This document shows positions 28,150 through 64,000 of a DNA stretch of 64,000 bases, in pieces. Position numbers and translations under genes: made by a program. The stretch is taken from the NCBI GenBank assembly GCA_963082875.1, contig OY720100.1:10688591-10752590 (forward strand), written 5' to 3'. Source of the DNA: Corella eumyota (lineage: Eukaryota; Chordata; Ascidiacea; Phlebobranchia; Corellidae). Position 1 is the first letter of the stretch, and the number at the start of each line of letters is the position of its first letter. The notes under the pieces were generated by a model. The model worked only from the letters and a program-made list of their open reading frames with translations, searched no databases and was not told the origin of the DNA.

Positions 28150-31100
28150 CTAAGATTCTTGTTGTTCTAAAAGCAAAATAAAACTTAATTTTAATACGAA
28201 AAATAAAACAAACCTCCAAACATTTAACCAATTCGGATTTATGTTTTTTTATTTCATTTTTGTTATTAGGAAAACAAACCTTCCGCTGGGGGCGCTTCGG
28301 CTGCAGGCTCAGTCGTTTCTTCTTGCGCCGTTTCTGTAAACAAGGTTTAAAGTGAATAAAAGTCTGTTTAAACTGGATGTTTTAAAACTACAACCACAAA
28401 AAGACTTAAGCTTTTTTTAGTAATAACGAACAGGATCTTGTACGAGTAACACTTGGCCATACACCCGCAAAAGGCAACGCTTTGTAATTTGTTTAACCTT
28501 TTTATTTTCAAGAACTTTTAGTGTTTACTTGTGGTTAAATTTGAAGCGCATTTACAAATTCACTTTTAAAAACCTCAAGTAGTCAGTTGAAGATTCGTAA
28601 ACACGTTTTTGTCACAAGTTAAACTAATTCGTCAAGAGCAAAACAATCAAATCAGTAAACCTCTAGAAATACTTTGTGGTACTACTTTTACCTAGTAAAA
28701 CTGCCTTTTTTATGCTTAAGGGATATGCCTTATTTCAAATATTTTTATAACTTTTATTTATAATTTAACGTGTATAATTTTACTAACCTGTGTTTGCAGA
28801 TGATTCTGGTTCAGGAGCTAAAAAAAGCATATTTTTAATTTTTCTAAAGTAGTTTAAACTTTACTTGACTCCCTGGTCTATAAGGTGGGACTTTTGACAT
28901 TTTTTTTAGGTTTAGCATAAAAAGGTAACAACAACAAAATGCTTATTAGATAATTAGTTTGATATTTTAAAAAGATAGAAAAACAAACTAAAAAAACGAA
29001 CTATAACAAAAACAAGGATTACTGCTTTACTTTTACAATACCTTTTTTTCAAAACACCTAATCTAAAAAACATTTAAATTTTCCTACCGGGCTCTTCAGT
29101 CTGTACTGGTGGAGGTGTATCTGGCTTGACTTCTGTAAAACATATTATTGGTTAAAAAATGACGATACAATATGTTAAATTTTGAGATTTAAAAATAATT
29201 TAATTAAAAATAGATGTAAAAAAGCTACTCTTTAACTAGTGCAAATGATTTTACGATAAAAAAAACACAGCACAGATAAACCACAAACAAGTGAAACATA
29301 ACACAATTACAGACTCATTGGTACCTAACAACAGTTTATTTATTTAATTTATTATTTAATTACGAATATAAAGTTAAATATAGAACTTATTTTGGATCTT
29401 GATTTAAGTATATTAAAACTATAGAAAGTAGGAGAGGTTTTTACTTGGTTAACGAGTTTGTGCTCAATTGTATTTTGTTACGTTTGTGATGCATGCAAAA
29501 ACAACAAATTAGTGTAACTCGTTCTACAGTTATTTACAAAATCCACTAAAACACCATTGACTACACACGTAACCACTACGGTGCCGTTTTTTCAACCTGC
29601 GGGAGCCTGTTCGGGTTCCGGTGTCGGAACTTTTTCAGGTTCGGGAGTAGGTACTTTTACAGGTTCAGGGGTAGGCACTTTTTCAGGTTCTGGGGTTGGA
29701 ACTTTTACTGGAGTTGGTGTACGTGCTGTTTTATACACATAGATCAATCCGAGTAACAATTTGTGTATTTGACAACATTAAATTAACTCAAATTTTAAAT
29801 TGCGTAAACCAAACTTATATATTTACAGTAAAAACTATTTTAATTTAGATAAACATCGTCTTTGTTTTTAGGTCTACCACTGGGAGAGATATTATCTCTT
29901 TGTATCATTAAATATTCACGACATAAACCGCGTCTGTTTACGAAACTCATTGAAAGTTTTTTGCGGCTAGTTTTTATACGTTTCTACAAAATGTTAATTA
30001 AACAACACTTTTTATCTAATCTTTAAAAAACTATTTCGTTCTTTTAAGTACTTTTCCTATAATAATCCTAATTAGCCGAACATCATATTACTTGTTTTAA
30101 TATGTTAATAATTTGCTTAAGTTTAAGTGTTGTATAAATTCACTAAATATTAATACAGTTAAAAAGGATTTAAAGAAATGTCAGAAAAAGTTTTACATTG
30201 TTTAATTTTGTTTTTACAAGTAAGAGAAACTTACGAGCTGGAGGAGGTGGAGTTGGTTCTCTTGGCTCTTCTGTTTGAGCGGGATTCCAATCTTCTGGCT
30301 CAACTGCTGGGACGTGTTCTCCAGCTAAGCGTGAAAACATGAATAAAAAAATAAATTAAAGTGCTATTTATTAAATTTTAAAGTTAATGAATACGCAATG
30401 TTACCAGGCTAAAAAGTTGTAAGTTCATATTACCGAAATCATTAAACCGAATGGACAATTTTGCAAACGACATTTTACCTAAACTTGGTTCAGTATTTTT
30501 TTTTTTGATTTAAGAAGAAATTGCTAAAATGGTTACGGTAACGAAGAATTAATAAAATTTGACTTGTTGCCGGCTAAACAGCATTTTCGAGGTAAGCCTA
30601 TAGGTCTAATGTTTATATGGTAAAATGGTTTTTGGTGACATGGCAGTAATAAAAGTAGTGCGAAGTCTTAGTCATAGTACATATATAATTTATTTTTATA
30701 TTGAAAGCATTTAAGATAAGATTTACATTAAAACAAATAAATCTACCTATCAATTATTGTTAATATATAATGTTTATGTTGCGCAGTTTTAACATAACAG
30801 TTGTTTTAACCGATTATAAAATACAATAAAATAGAATATTACATTTATGAGAATGGTTTGAATAAACAAATCGCACATTTAATTAAATTTGAATTAAATC
30901 TTTGGCGTAAGTTTGTTTCTGTTTCCATGCCAACGTATAGTGTTTGAACTACACAATACATGACTTTACTATATAAAAAGTTTGTAGTATATACGCCCAA
31001 TTTTTACGCCTTAAATAGAAAAAAAGGAAGGTGCTTAAACAAAATAGAATAATAGTAGTATGCATTTAAATTTAAAACACCAAAATACAACGAAATCTAT

Positions 31101-33273
31101 TTACAATTGGGTGGTTTACATTACCACATGGAAAGATATGACGGGTATGTTAATAACTATTAACTTTTTTTATATGCTGAAATGTCGTAAATCCCAATAC
31201 TGTCAACGTCAACCTGGTGGTTACATGGTTACATAAAAATTGTAAAGGAGTAAACATTGGCGGTTTTTAAAATAACATAGATTTTAATTTTTAATCACGA
31301 TTAAGCTTAAAAAGTCGATCCAATTTTATATATTTTCAACGTCATTTTACCTATACAGGCCCATTTAATTTTTAACCTTCTCTTACCCTTTACCCTTCCC
31401 TGGGAAATACCCTTTATTTTCTGATGTTGACCTAAATTTCGGTAAAATGTTGGTTTTTAAATTTTGGTTTTTGTGTATATAATATATCAAATGGTTAAGC
31501 AACCCAAAATGCACGATTCCTAGCGGCTGAGAATTATGAATCAGTATATTTACCCAACTCTGTTAATTTTGTATCTTTTGTGTAAAACGGAACAATTATG
31601 TTTTGTGATTTTTGTCAACCTTTTGTGTTGAGATATTTCAGTTGACTATGTAGTATATTTTTCTATATGTAAGACATACGTAGCTTATTGACTTTACTAA
31701 GTAGATTTTATAAATAAATAATCGTTACCAAATGGCTTGTTATTTAAAATGAACAAAACCGCCTAGTGATTAAAAAAATGTATTAATGCTTTGACAAATC
31801 TGGAAAAAAAGGGTAAATATTTTAATTAAAAAAAGATTTGATTGCGTAGTTTTAGCACATTAAGTTCAGGTAGTGAAAAATGTTATTGCTTCATTAAAAA
31901 AAACTATTTAACCAAATCAATAATTTTAAGCTAGAATTAGGTCGGTATGCCTCCCCGTGGTTTAAATCAAACGCCGCTCCCAATTCTGAGGTTAATCTTT
32001 TTCGGAAAATGTATGAGCAAATAGAAACGACCAAAACAAATTCAAACACACGCGCGGTAACTTGGGTCGATTTTACGGCCGCCGTAAGCTAGTAAAGTAA
32101 TACCACGGCCAACGCTAACTTGAATAGAAACAAACGGTCATGTAAATGTGATAATAAACGAAATGTTAAATTGAAAAAAAATTATATTTCTAACTGACTC
32201 TCAGATTAATAATTTTGTGAGTTTTTAACCTATTTTTTAAAAGATACCATAAACATGATGTTGTTATACTCGTATTGAAAAAATGCTTTGAAATTACCCT
32301 TATGTGTAAAAGCGCCATTTAACGCATTAATGTTTCGTAAACACTGTACTTTGGCGAAATTAGGAACAAAAAAGGGTTATTGTCAAATATAGCAGGTGTG
32401 CGGTTTTCGCGAATATCTAAACAACGAAACTTTCAATAATCATCTTTATAAATTATATATTAGCTGAAAATGAATAACGCATTTGGCATTTCCGAATAAC
32501 ATTTCCGAATAACGAATAAGTTTACCGTTACACAAGTGAAAAGTTCATTAAACAAGGTTTCTAGCAACGCCAATCGTTAAATAAAACTGTCCACAAATGT
32601 ACTTTAAAATTATGAGTTAACTTCTTAATGTTATTGTGATAAACAAAAACGTATTTAAACGGTACATTAAAATTATAACATAGCAAAAAAATGGTTGAAC
32701 AAAAAAAAATATTTTACCTTTTAAATATAATTAAATACTATAAGGTCGATTACATCAATTCGTAGGCGATTTGCGATTTTTGTTATGCATTGTACTTGTG
32801 TTATTTTAACAAATCATCATTAAAATAACTAACACCATATATAACAAATACAACACAGCTTTATTTTTAAAAAGCAGTTATTTGATTTCGACACAGACTT
32901 ACTTTCTTTTCCGTTGGCTTCTGCCTGTACTGCATCAACCAGGCTAGACACTAAAAAAAAACATTTTTAATGTAAAGTGTGAAGTATAACGGTATAATTT
33001 TAGCATCCTTTTTAGAGGAACATAGATAGAACATTTACTGACGTTATTATTAACAACCATCTTTAAACGCCAAAAAAAACAAACATTGTTTGATTTAAAA
33101 TTTTGATTAAAATGCAATAAAAATCTTATAAATGAACCATCCGCATTTTATTATTCACCTGCTACAGTGTCGGTTTTTATACTTGGTTTCGGAACCGAAG
33201 TTAAACTGCTCGTTCCATTTGTAGTTTTTGGTACAGCAGAAACGTTAACCGCTTTACTTCCAGAGCAACCCAT
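28150..33273 (-). CDS. Putative N-myristoylated Pro/Glu-rich repeat protein, 8 exons, 175 aa
   Basis: I do not recognise this family. Eight minus-strand exons join in frame: 33159-33273 (ATG at 33271-33273), 32903-32950, 30235-30324, 29597-29725, 29088-29132, 28788-28817, 28280-28333 and 28150-28166 (stop TAG). All have GT/AG borders. The product starts MGCSGSKAV, a strong N-myristoylation signal with an adjacent palmitoylatable Cys, so it probably sits on the inner face of the plasma membrane or on a ciliary/vesicle membrane. The rest is low complexity and disordered, rich in Pro, Glu, Thr and Ala. Exon 4 encodes five octapeptides of the type TPEPEKVP or TPTPVKVP. All seven introns are in phase 1, so every internal exon can be skipped without a frameshift. 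Intron 1 and intron 2 are about 0.2 and 2.6 kb. It loosely resembles BASP1/GAP-43-like membrane-bound acidic proteins in style only. Confidence 0.85.
29600..29720 (-). repeat. Coding minisatellite, five 24-bp units
   Basis: Five consecutive 24-base units encode the octapeptides TPTPVKVP, TPEPEKVP, TPEPVKVP, TPEPEKVP and TPEPEQAP. The third bases of codons differ between units, so the peptide is kept while the DNA has diverged, suggesting purifying selection on the repeat rather than recent slippage. Confidence 0.8.
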
Positions 33274-36200
33274 TATTTTAAATTAAATTAATATACTTTA
33301 ACAGTTAACAACTTGAAAAATAGTTAACAACTCTATAAAAAATGGTGTCAATTTTTAACAATAAAGTTATATCTATTAAAACGATCACCTTTCCCATATT
33401 TTTGGCGAAGTAATAAATGTTTTTCTTTGAATTACCTATTCATTATTTACTTTAAAGCACTGTAGTCTGTTTGTTTACATACACAAAATACTTTTCATAT
33501 TTCAAGGGCCTTTTGCGTACAGGGCGACAACAGCGTTCTTACAAGTCCTAAGCTCTATCTCACTTCACATCAACAAAGCCTGAACACTGGCTCTGAAAAC
33601 AATGGCTTGGTTACGCGTCCGGTTGTTTAGCTGTATATTCGCTTATGAAATCAGACTTAAATAAAGAAGTCGCGTAACAATGCCCCTTTATAAAAAAGCT
33701 GCGTAAATCAAAAAAGTGAATTAACGGAATATGATCCGTATCGTATTGTGGAAACAAAACTTCAACAAACTACGGGCGTGTCGAATTCCCTCCTACACAA
33801 TACCAATCCACATTCTTAGGGAACAAAACGACTTCATTTATTATAATTTAATTAGAGATACCTCTAGATTAGATTAAAAATTAAAAAGTAACAATTGTTA
33901 GTTTTTTCTTATATAAATAAACATAACATTTAAAAACAAGTCTACCCTTGCTTACTTTATACATGACTGTAATAATTTTCTAAATAAATGAGACCCTTTG
34001 TATACCATCAAAACCAACATAAGCACGCGATCCTACATTTAAAATGAACATAATATAACATCTAAATAGAGGGCCTGATTACATACATTACACGCCAACA
34101 TTTGCACTTGGACAACAAGTAACTACGCAACGGCCGATCATAGTTTATTTAAAAAACAAAAAAAAATCTAATTTTCGCCTTTCGCAACTCGAACAACAAT
34201 GCAACGCGAGAAATCTTTTATTGACAAAGTTTAACAAAGCAAGGCGTAAATCTTTTAAACAAGTGCCATTAAGTTTGTACGAGTACCAGTACGCACACAA
34301 TCGTTATGAAATTTCTTTTTATTTCGGTACACAGAGAGGTAAACATGGAAACGTCAACGTACCCATACTGCGCCCTTTTTTCTAATTTGTTCTCCTAACT
34401 TTTGAATAGTTTACGTTCAAGCACAATTTTGGGCAAATATTAGAAATAAAAAAAATTTTAATTTTATGAAATTAAGTTGTTTAAAAAAGATTATTGTATT
34501 TATTTCACGAAAAGACTTGCCCTAAACTATTTTGCTTCAGTAACCCAGAATTTGAATAATTTTTTTTATTTTAATCAAAAAAATGAAACCACTATACATG
34601 ACGATTTTATTTTAGCTATATTTTTTTAATATAGTAAACATTTTTAGAGTAAAGTAAAAAAAAAACGTATTTATGTAAAAAAGAAAACGTATTATATTAA
34701 ACGATTAAAAACCAATAATAAAGCTTCTTTGTCGACATCTAGTGTCACTAAAAAAATTTTTAATTTATGATTTAGAAATTAATTTGTATATATTACATAT
34801 AAAGCAAAAAAAAATTTTTACTCTTTATTTTTATTAAAACAAAATATTTATTTTATAATGTTTTGTTTATGGCAACCATAAAGGTATCTTTTTTACAACT
34901 TTTGTTCGATGTTTAGTTTTAGCTTACAATTATTTTTTATTATATTAGCAAATGTAAACATTTTTTTTTTAAATATGTTGTTTATTATTCAAAAGTAATT
35001 AAAGATCCAGTTATAAAAGATTTCTTTTTTTTTCTTTTTAGTGCAAAAATATAAATTTTACAACTTGCATATTATTTTTAATCAATTTAAAAAAAATGTT
35101 ACAAAAACTGTAAAATTTAATGCATATTTTTTAATTATTGTAATTTACAGCATTTTTTAAGAAATAAAAAAATGTGGTATACTGGTATTAAATGCTTGAT
35201 TGACTTTTGTATTACGATCCTCATTTGCGAAAAAAATGTTAAATGGTAGCTGGGTCTCCATGCAGACACGGATTGTGTGATACACTGTTAGAAATTTTCG
35301 TGACTTACAAACAACAAAATGCCTTTATATGTAATATTTAAGTTATTAATGATAGATACAATCAGGTTTAGTATGTTTTTACTCTTTTAGATTCTTTTAA
35401 CTCGTTTAACTGGCGTTCTTCAGTATTTATATTTTTCAGCAATAAACTAATATCTAAGCCCTGTTATTGCAAATTTTGGCATATTTACACAAATTTCAAG
35501 AAAAATTTTAATGTAGAATGCTTTAAATTATGTTAAATGACTTGTAAAAAGTTGACCTTGGCCACGCCCTTTAATAAAATGTTCATCTTTGAAGTAATTT
35601 TAACCAAATTTAACTTGCTTTTAGTCTTACTATTGGTTTGTTTACATTTTTTGCAGGTTGTTTACATATTTAAATTTTATTGTATTATACTTAAAGTAGT
35701 GTTTTTTTACAAATATGTTTAATAATGTAGTAATAAATGGATATTAATCTAATAAAATAAGCTAGGAAGCTAAAAAAGTATAAAATTTTAAAAGCGAAAC
35801 ATTTTTTTAATCATCAGATAGCTACACAGTAAAATACTACTCTTAAATTTTAATTTAAGTGCTTGTTTGTAGTAAATTTATCTGTTCTTTTGGCTAACAT
35901 TTATAACAAACTGCCCTAATACAGCCTTAGCTTTTAAATCTTTCACAAAATAATAATTTGTAGGTTAAGTTATGTAGAATTATTGTTTGCGGTGTGTTTT
36001 GTTATTCACTTTTTAATATTTAAATTTGGTTGTTAGAAAGTGATGTTGTCTAATGATTATTTGTTAGTTAATATATAATTCACTTGTTAAACCATTTGCA
36101 CAAAATAACTTACTTTTAGCTGAAAATATAAGATAATTAGTAAACCCTTTGTCTCAAAGCAAATGAGTGTATAAGTTCAAGTGAATCTAAAAAACTTTTT

Positions 36201-36427
36201 TTGCAAGACTGTTTTAAGTAATATAGCAAAAAATATAGAAAGGTTAGTGTAGTTAACATCTAAAATGTTAAAGACAAAAAATGCATGTAAATAACAAATA
36301 TTATTTAAAGTTAAAAGATTTAGTAAGCTTATATAAGCATTGTTATAAGTTGTACATTGTAATACTACATGATTAAATGAAGGTTCCTTCTGAAATGTTA
36401 GCTCACAGATCTACTTCTTCTTCACAG
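33274..36427. other. Intergenic between divergent repeat-protein gene and CHD1
   Basis: It contains the 5' flanks of both genes. 33480-34400 has moderate GC with no open frame of note; 34400-36300 is very AT-rich with long A and T runs. No gene, repeat family or clear promoter motif can be supported. Confidence 0.5.

Positions 36428-36430
<3 letters not shown>
36410..36430 (+). promoter_or_regulatory. Pyrimidine tract and AG directly before the CHD1 ATG
   Basis: The sequence CTACTTCTTCTTCACAG ends at 36427 and the ATG begins at 36428. It is either a 5'-UTR intron acceptor or a spliced-leader trans-splice acceptor, both known in ascidians. No matching 5' exon was identified upstream. Confidence 0.5.
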
Positions 36431-61759
<25,329 letters not shown>

Positions 61760-62812
61760 CCGAAATTTATTTTTTTACATTTCAAGAGCAAATCTTGTAT
61801 TACTATCTATCTTAAGCAAGATCACAATAAGAAACACTGTTAAAGTTAAATCAGTTATAAAGGATCAACAAGTAAGTTATTTAATTATGAAATAATTTCA
61901 TTTTTCCAAAGGAAACAACAATCATTACATATGTAAAGTGGGATTTTGTATGTAGTGAAGGCCTTATTTTGAAATTAATAATTCACAATATTATGGGACT
62001 AAATTTTTTTAAATTATACTGTACTTGTCTGTTTTGTTTAAAAGGAAGATTTTGTGATAGCAATCGTTTTAGTTTTGCCAAATCACGTGCTGCTTTTTTC
62101 TACATAAGATGCCTTTTGCGTCGCTTTCGTTTGACAAAAGGCTTTTAGGTTTATTTCTTTAAACATTGTTTTTTCTTTAATTTAAGAAAAATAAATACAA
62201 CATTGCCCTCTTTTATTACTTTGTGCCTTAAAAAAAAAAGAATTCGCAACAGTAATCCAAAGTATATGTATTAACACAAGTATGTTAACACGTGACTGGA
62301 AGTAAAATTAAGAGATCATGAATTTTTAAAAGTGCATTGCAGGTATAGAAAAAAACCTGATTATTTTTAATTTCGAAAATTACTACATAGAAAACTACAA
62401 ATTTAAACGGAATTCCATTTTACTAATAATAAGACATTTTTATGCGCAAACTGTTTTTGTGATGCGTTTTTAAAAAGAGATACGTTTAAAATAAAAAATT
62501 TTGTTATCTTAACATTATTACGTCATAGAACACATTGTAACATGAATGAAAATTGAGAAATAATTTTAATAATCAACATTCATGCGACCGCCCATTTTGA
62601 TCTTCAAAATCAGAAAAATAATGTAAATGTCCGGTTGAATCAGTTAAACTACTTGTGTTTATATAGATACTTTAAGATTGACACCTTGATAAAGATATAA
62701 AATTAAATCAGGTTATGGTAAAAACATACACGTGTTGGGCGGACAATATAGTAACAACTAGATAGTTAAAGCAAATTGCAATATTTTTATTAACACAGTG
62801 TCCTATATACAC
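61760..62812. other. CHD1 3' UTR and intergenic
   Basis: The left part is the probable 3' UTR of CHD1, up to the AATAAA at 62190-62195. The remainder is a short AT-rich gap before the convergent minus-strand gene. No gene was seen. Confidence 0.55.
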
Positions 62813-63947
62813 TTAAATGTCTGTAACTGCACTAGAGGATTGTGCAGGTGGAAGCGGGGCGCGCCTCCTCCCCGGATAAGGTGGAGGTGTGGGAACGGGT
62901 GTTGCTGTTGGTAACGTGGCCTGACTGTTTAAATTTTTGTTGCTATCTTCGTCATTTTTGCTGACAACTGCGTCTCTGTATGATGGTGGTTTTGTGCTTC
63001 GCCGTTTAATATTCAAGCGGTGGAGCGTTACGACGTGGCTCGCGTGCGACACCATGTGGCGAGAATTATTTTGTACTGAATTACTTGTAATGGCGCTGTA
63101 AGGTGGCGGTGCATCCATAATCAAGCCTGGGTTGCAATAACCACCACTTGAGCCCGGTAGTTCAAATCCAGCTTCAGAAATGTCCCGTTCACTTGTGTGG
63201 TTGCGTGATGCGTTGGACCATCGACTTCTCGGGTAAATCCAGCAAAAAAATATACCAAGCACTGATCCAGCAATACCTAAATCATATTAACATGGATTAA
63301 GATCAATGCGTAGATTAATAAATAATCGATGTTTTATGACAACTGATTGACCTTGTTTTTAATTTATCGACGATTACGTTAAGTACGATAATATGTTAGC
63401 CTTCCGGCCACTAATTATTTGCAGTGAATGTGGCATGTCACATTAAATTACTTGTAATAATTTGAACTATAAGTAAAGTTTGTAATTATATTTAAACCAT
63501 AAACAAATCGATCACCTTAAAAATGTAAAAAAGGGAAACTTTTAATTTACCTAAAAAAAGTAGCGTAAAACCGGGCACTGATATAACTTGAAGATTTGTA
63601 ATTTCCCCGAATGCATCTGTGTATTCGATAAGCAAGTATATGAGAATAAGTCCAGCTCCAGATGCAATACTAAGAACACCGAATGTACAGCACCCGTTTG
63701 CCAATTTTCGAGGTATTCCATTGTTTTGAGATATTTCCACACTAATACCGCCTTGCTGTCGAGGCCTATTTGGTGTCGCGATTTCATTACTGCTAGAATT
63801 AGGAATGTCATTTACTTCTACCTGTGCATTTCGTTCAGTAACATTTACGCCTACCGGAGCGTTATAAGTCGAAATCCTAATTTCTAAATCGTCAGATGTT
63901 AACGTACACCGGTTGTTGTTGTTCATATTGTTCGAGTCTGACACCAT
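62813..63947 (-). CDS. Two-transmembrane protein with three PPxY-type motifs
   Basis: Two minus-strand exons, 63551-63947 (ATG 63945-63947, start context CCAAAATGG) and 62813-63276, join in phase 1 into 286 residues. The N-terminal 85 or so residues are hydrophilic and Asn-rich. Helix 1 is about FGVLSIASGAGLILIYLLIE and helix 2 about ISVPGFTLLFLG continuing across the intron into IAGSVLGIFFCWIY. The cytoplasmic tail has APPPYSAI, KPPSYRDA and TPPPYPG, three PPxY/PPPY motifs that bind WW domains of NEDD4-type ubiquitin ligases, plus a Pro-rich end. The layout recalls TMEM171-like or other WW-adaptor membrane proteins, but no family is assigned. The gene is convergent with CHD1. A polyadenylation signal lies at 62786-62791 (minus). 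Confidence 0.85.
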
Positions 63948-64000
63948 TTTGGCTTAAAAGCCACTTACTGACTTTTAATTTTAAGACAATTGTACTTCGC

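Noticed and set aside
29557-29742. Plus-strand frame with Gly-Ser-Gly-Val repeats
   Set aside because: It is the antisense of the TPEPEKVP-encoding exon; the splice sites, start codon and frame continuity all support the minus strand.

Overview
The window looks like nuclear DNA of an AT-rich invertebrate chordate, most likely an ascidian tunicate of Ciona type. This is inferred from the many short spliced exons, introns mostly of 100-700 bp, vertebrate-like but diverged NALCN and CHD1 proteins, AG-ATG boundaries that resemble spliced-leader acceptors, and dispersed tRNA-headed short repeats. The species cannot be proved from the sequence alone. Almost all coding sequence is split into exons of 50-250 bp, so the genes below were rebuilt by hand from splice sites, reading-frame continuity and remembered family sequences.

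Layout, left to right. (1) 1-5816, minus strand: the N-terminal BTB domain of a BTB/POZ protein (three exons); the rest lies beyond a long intron to the left or outside the window. (2) 5817-10323: intergenic, with remnants of two different hAT DNA transposons, a small TTAA-flanked element and a short tandem duplication. (3) 10324-26934, plus strand: a complete 40-exon NALCN sodium-leak channel gene of 1732 codons with the EEKE selectivity filter intact. A 527-bp hAT-type MITE sits exactly at one of its splice donors, and its last exons hold four perfect TGACGTCA sites. (4) 28150-33273, minus: an eight-exon gene for a 175-residue, probably N-myristoylated, Pro/Glu-rich disordered protein with an octapeptide repeat; every intron is in phase 1. 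(5) 36428-61759, plus: a complete CHD1-type chromatin remodeller (35 common exons plus one of two alternative last exons). (6) 42251-48710, minus, inside one 7.4-kb CHD1 intron: two adhesion GPCR genes in tandem, one of which carries an N-terminal C-type lectin domain. (7) 62813-63947, minus: a two-exon gene for a two-transmembrane protein with three PPxY-type motifs.

The genes do not form a pathway. The main points of interest are architectural: a lectin-type adhesion GPCR pair nested antisense in a chromatin-remodeller intron, a symmetric-exon repeat gene, several mobile elements that touch or sit beside splice sites, and a changed aromatic-cage position in CHD1 chromodomain 1. No rRNA, tRNA gene, CRISPR array, retrovirus-like element or toxin gene was recognised.
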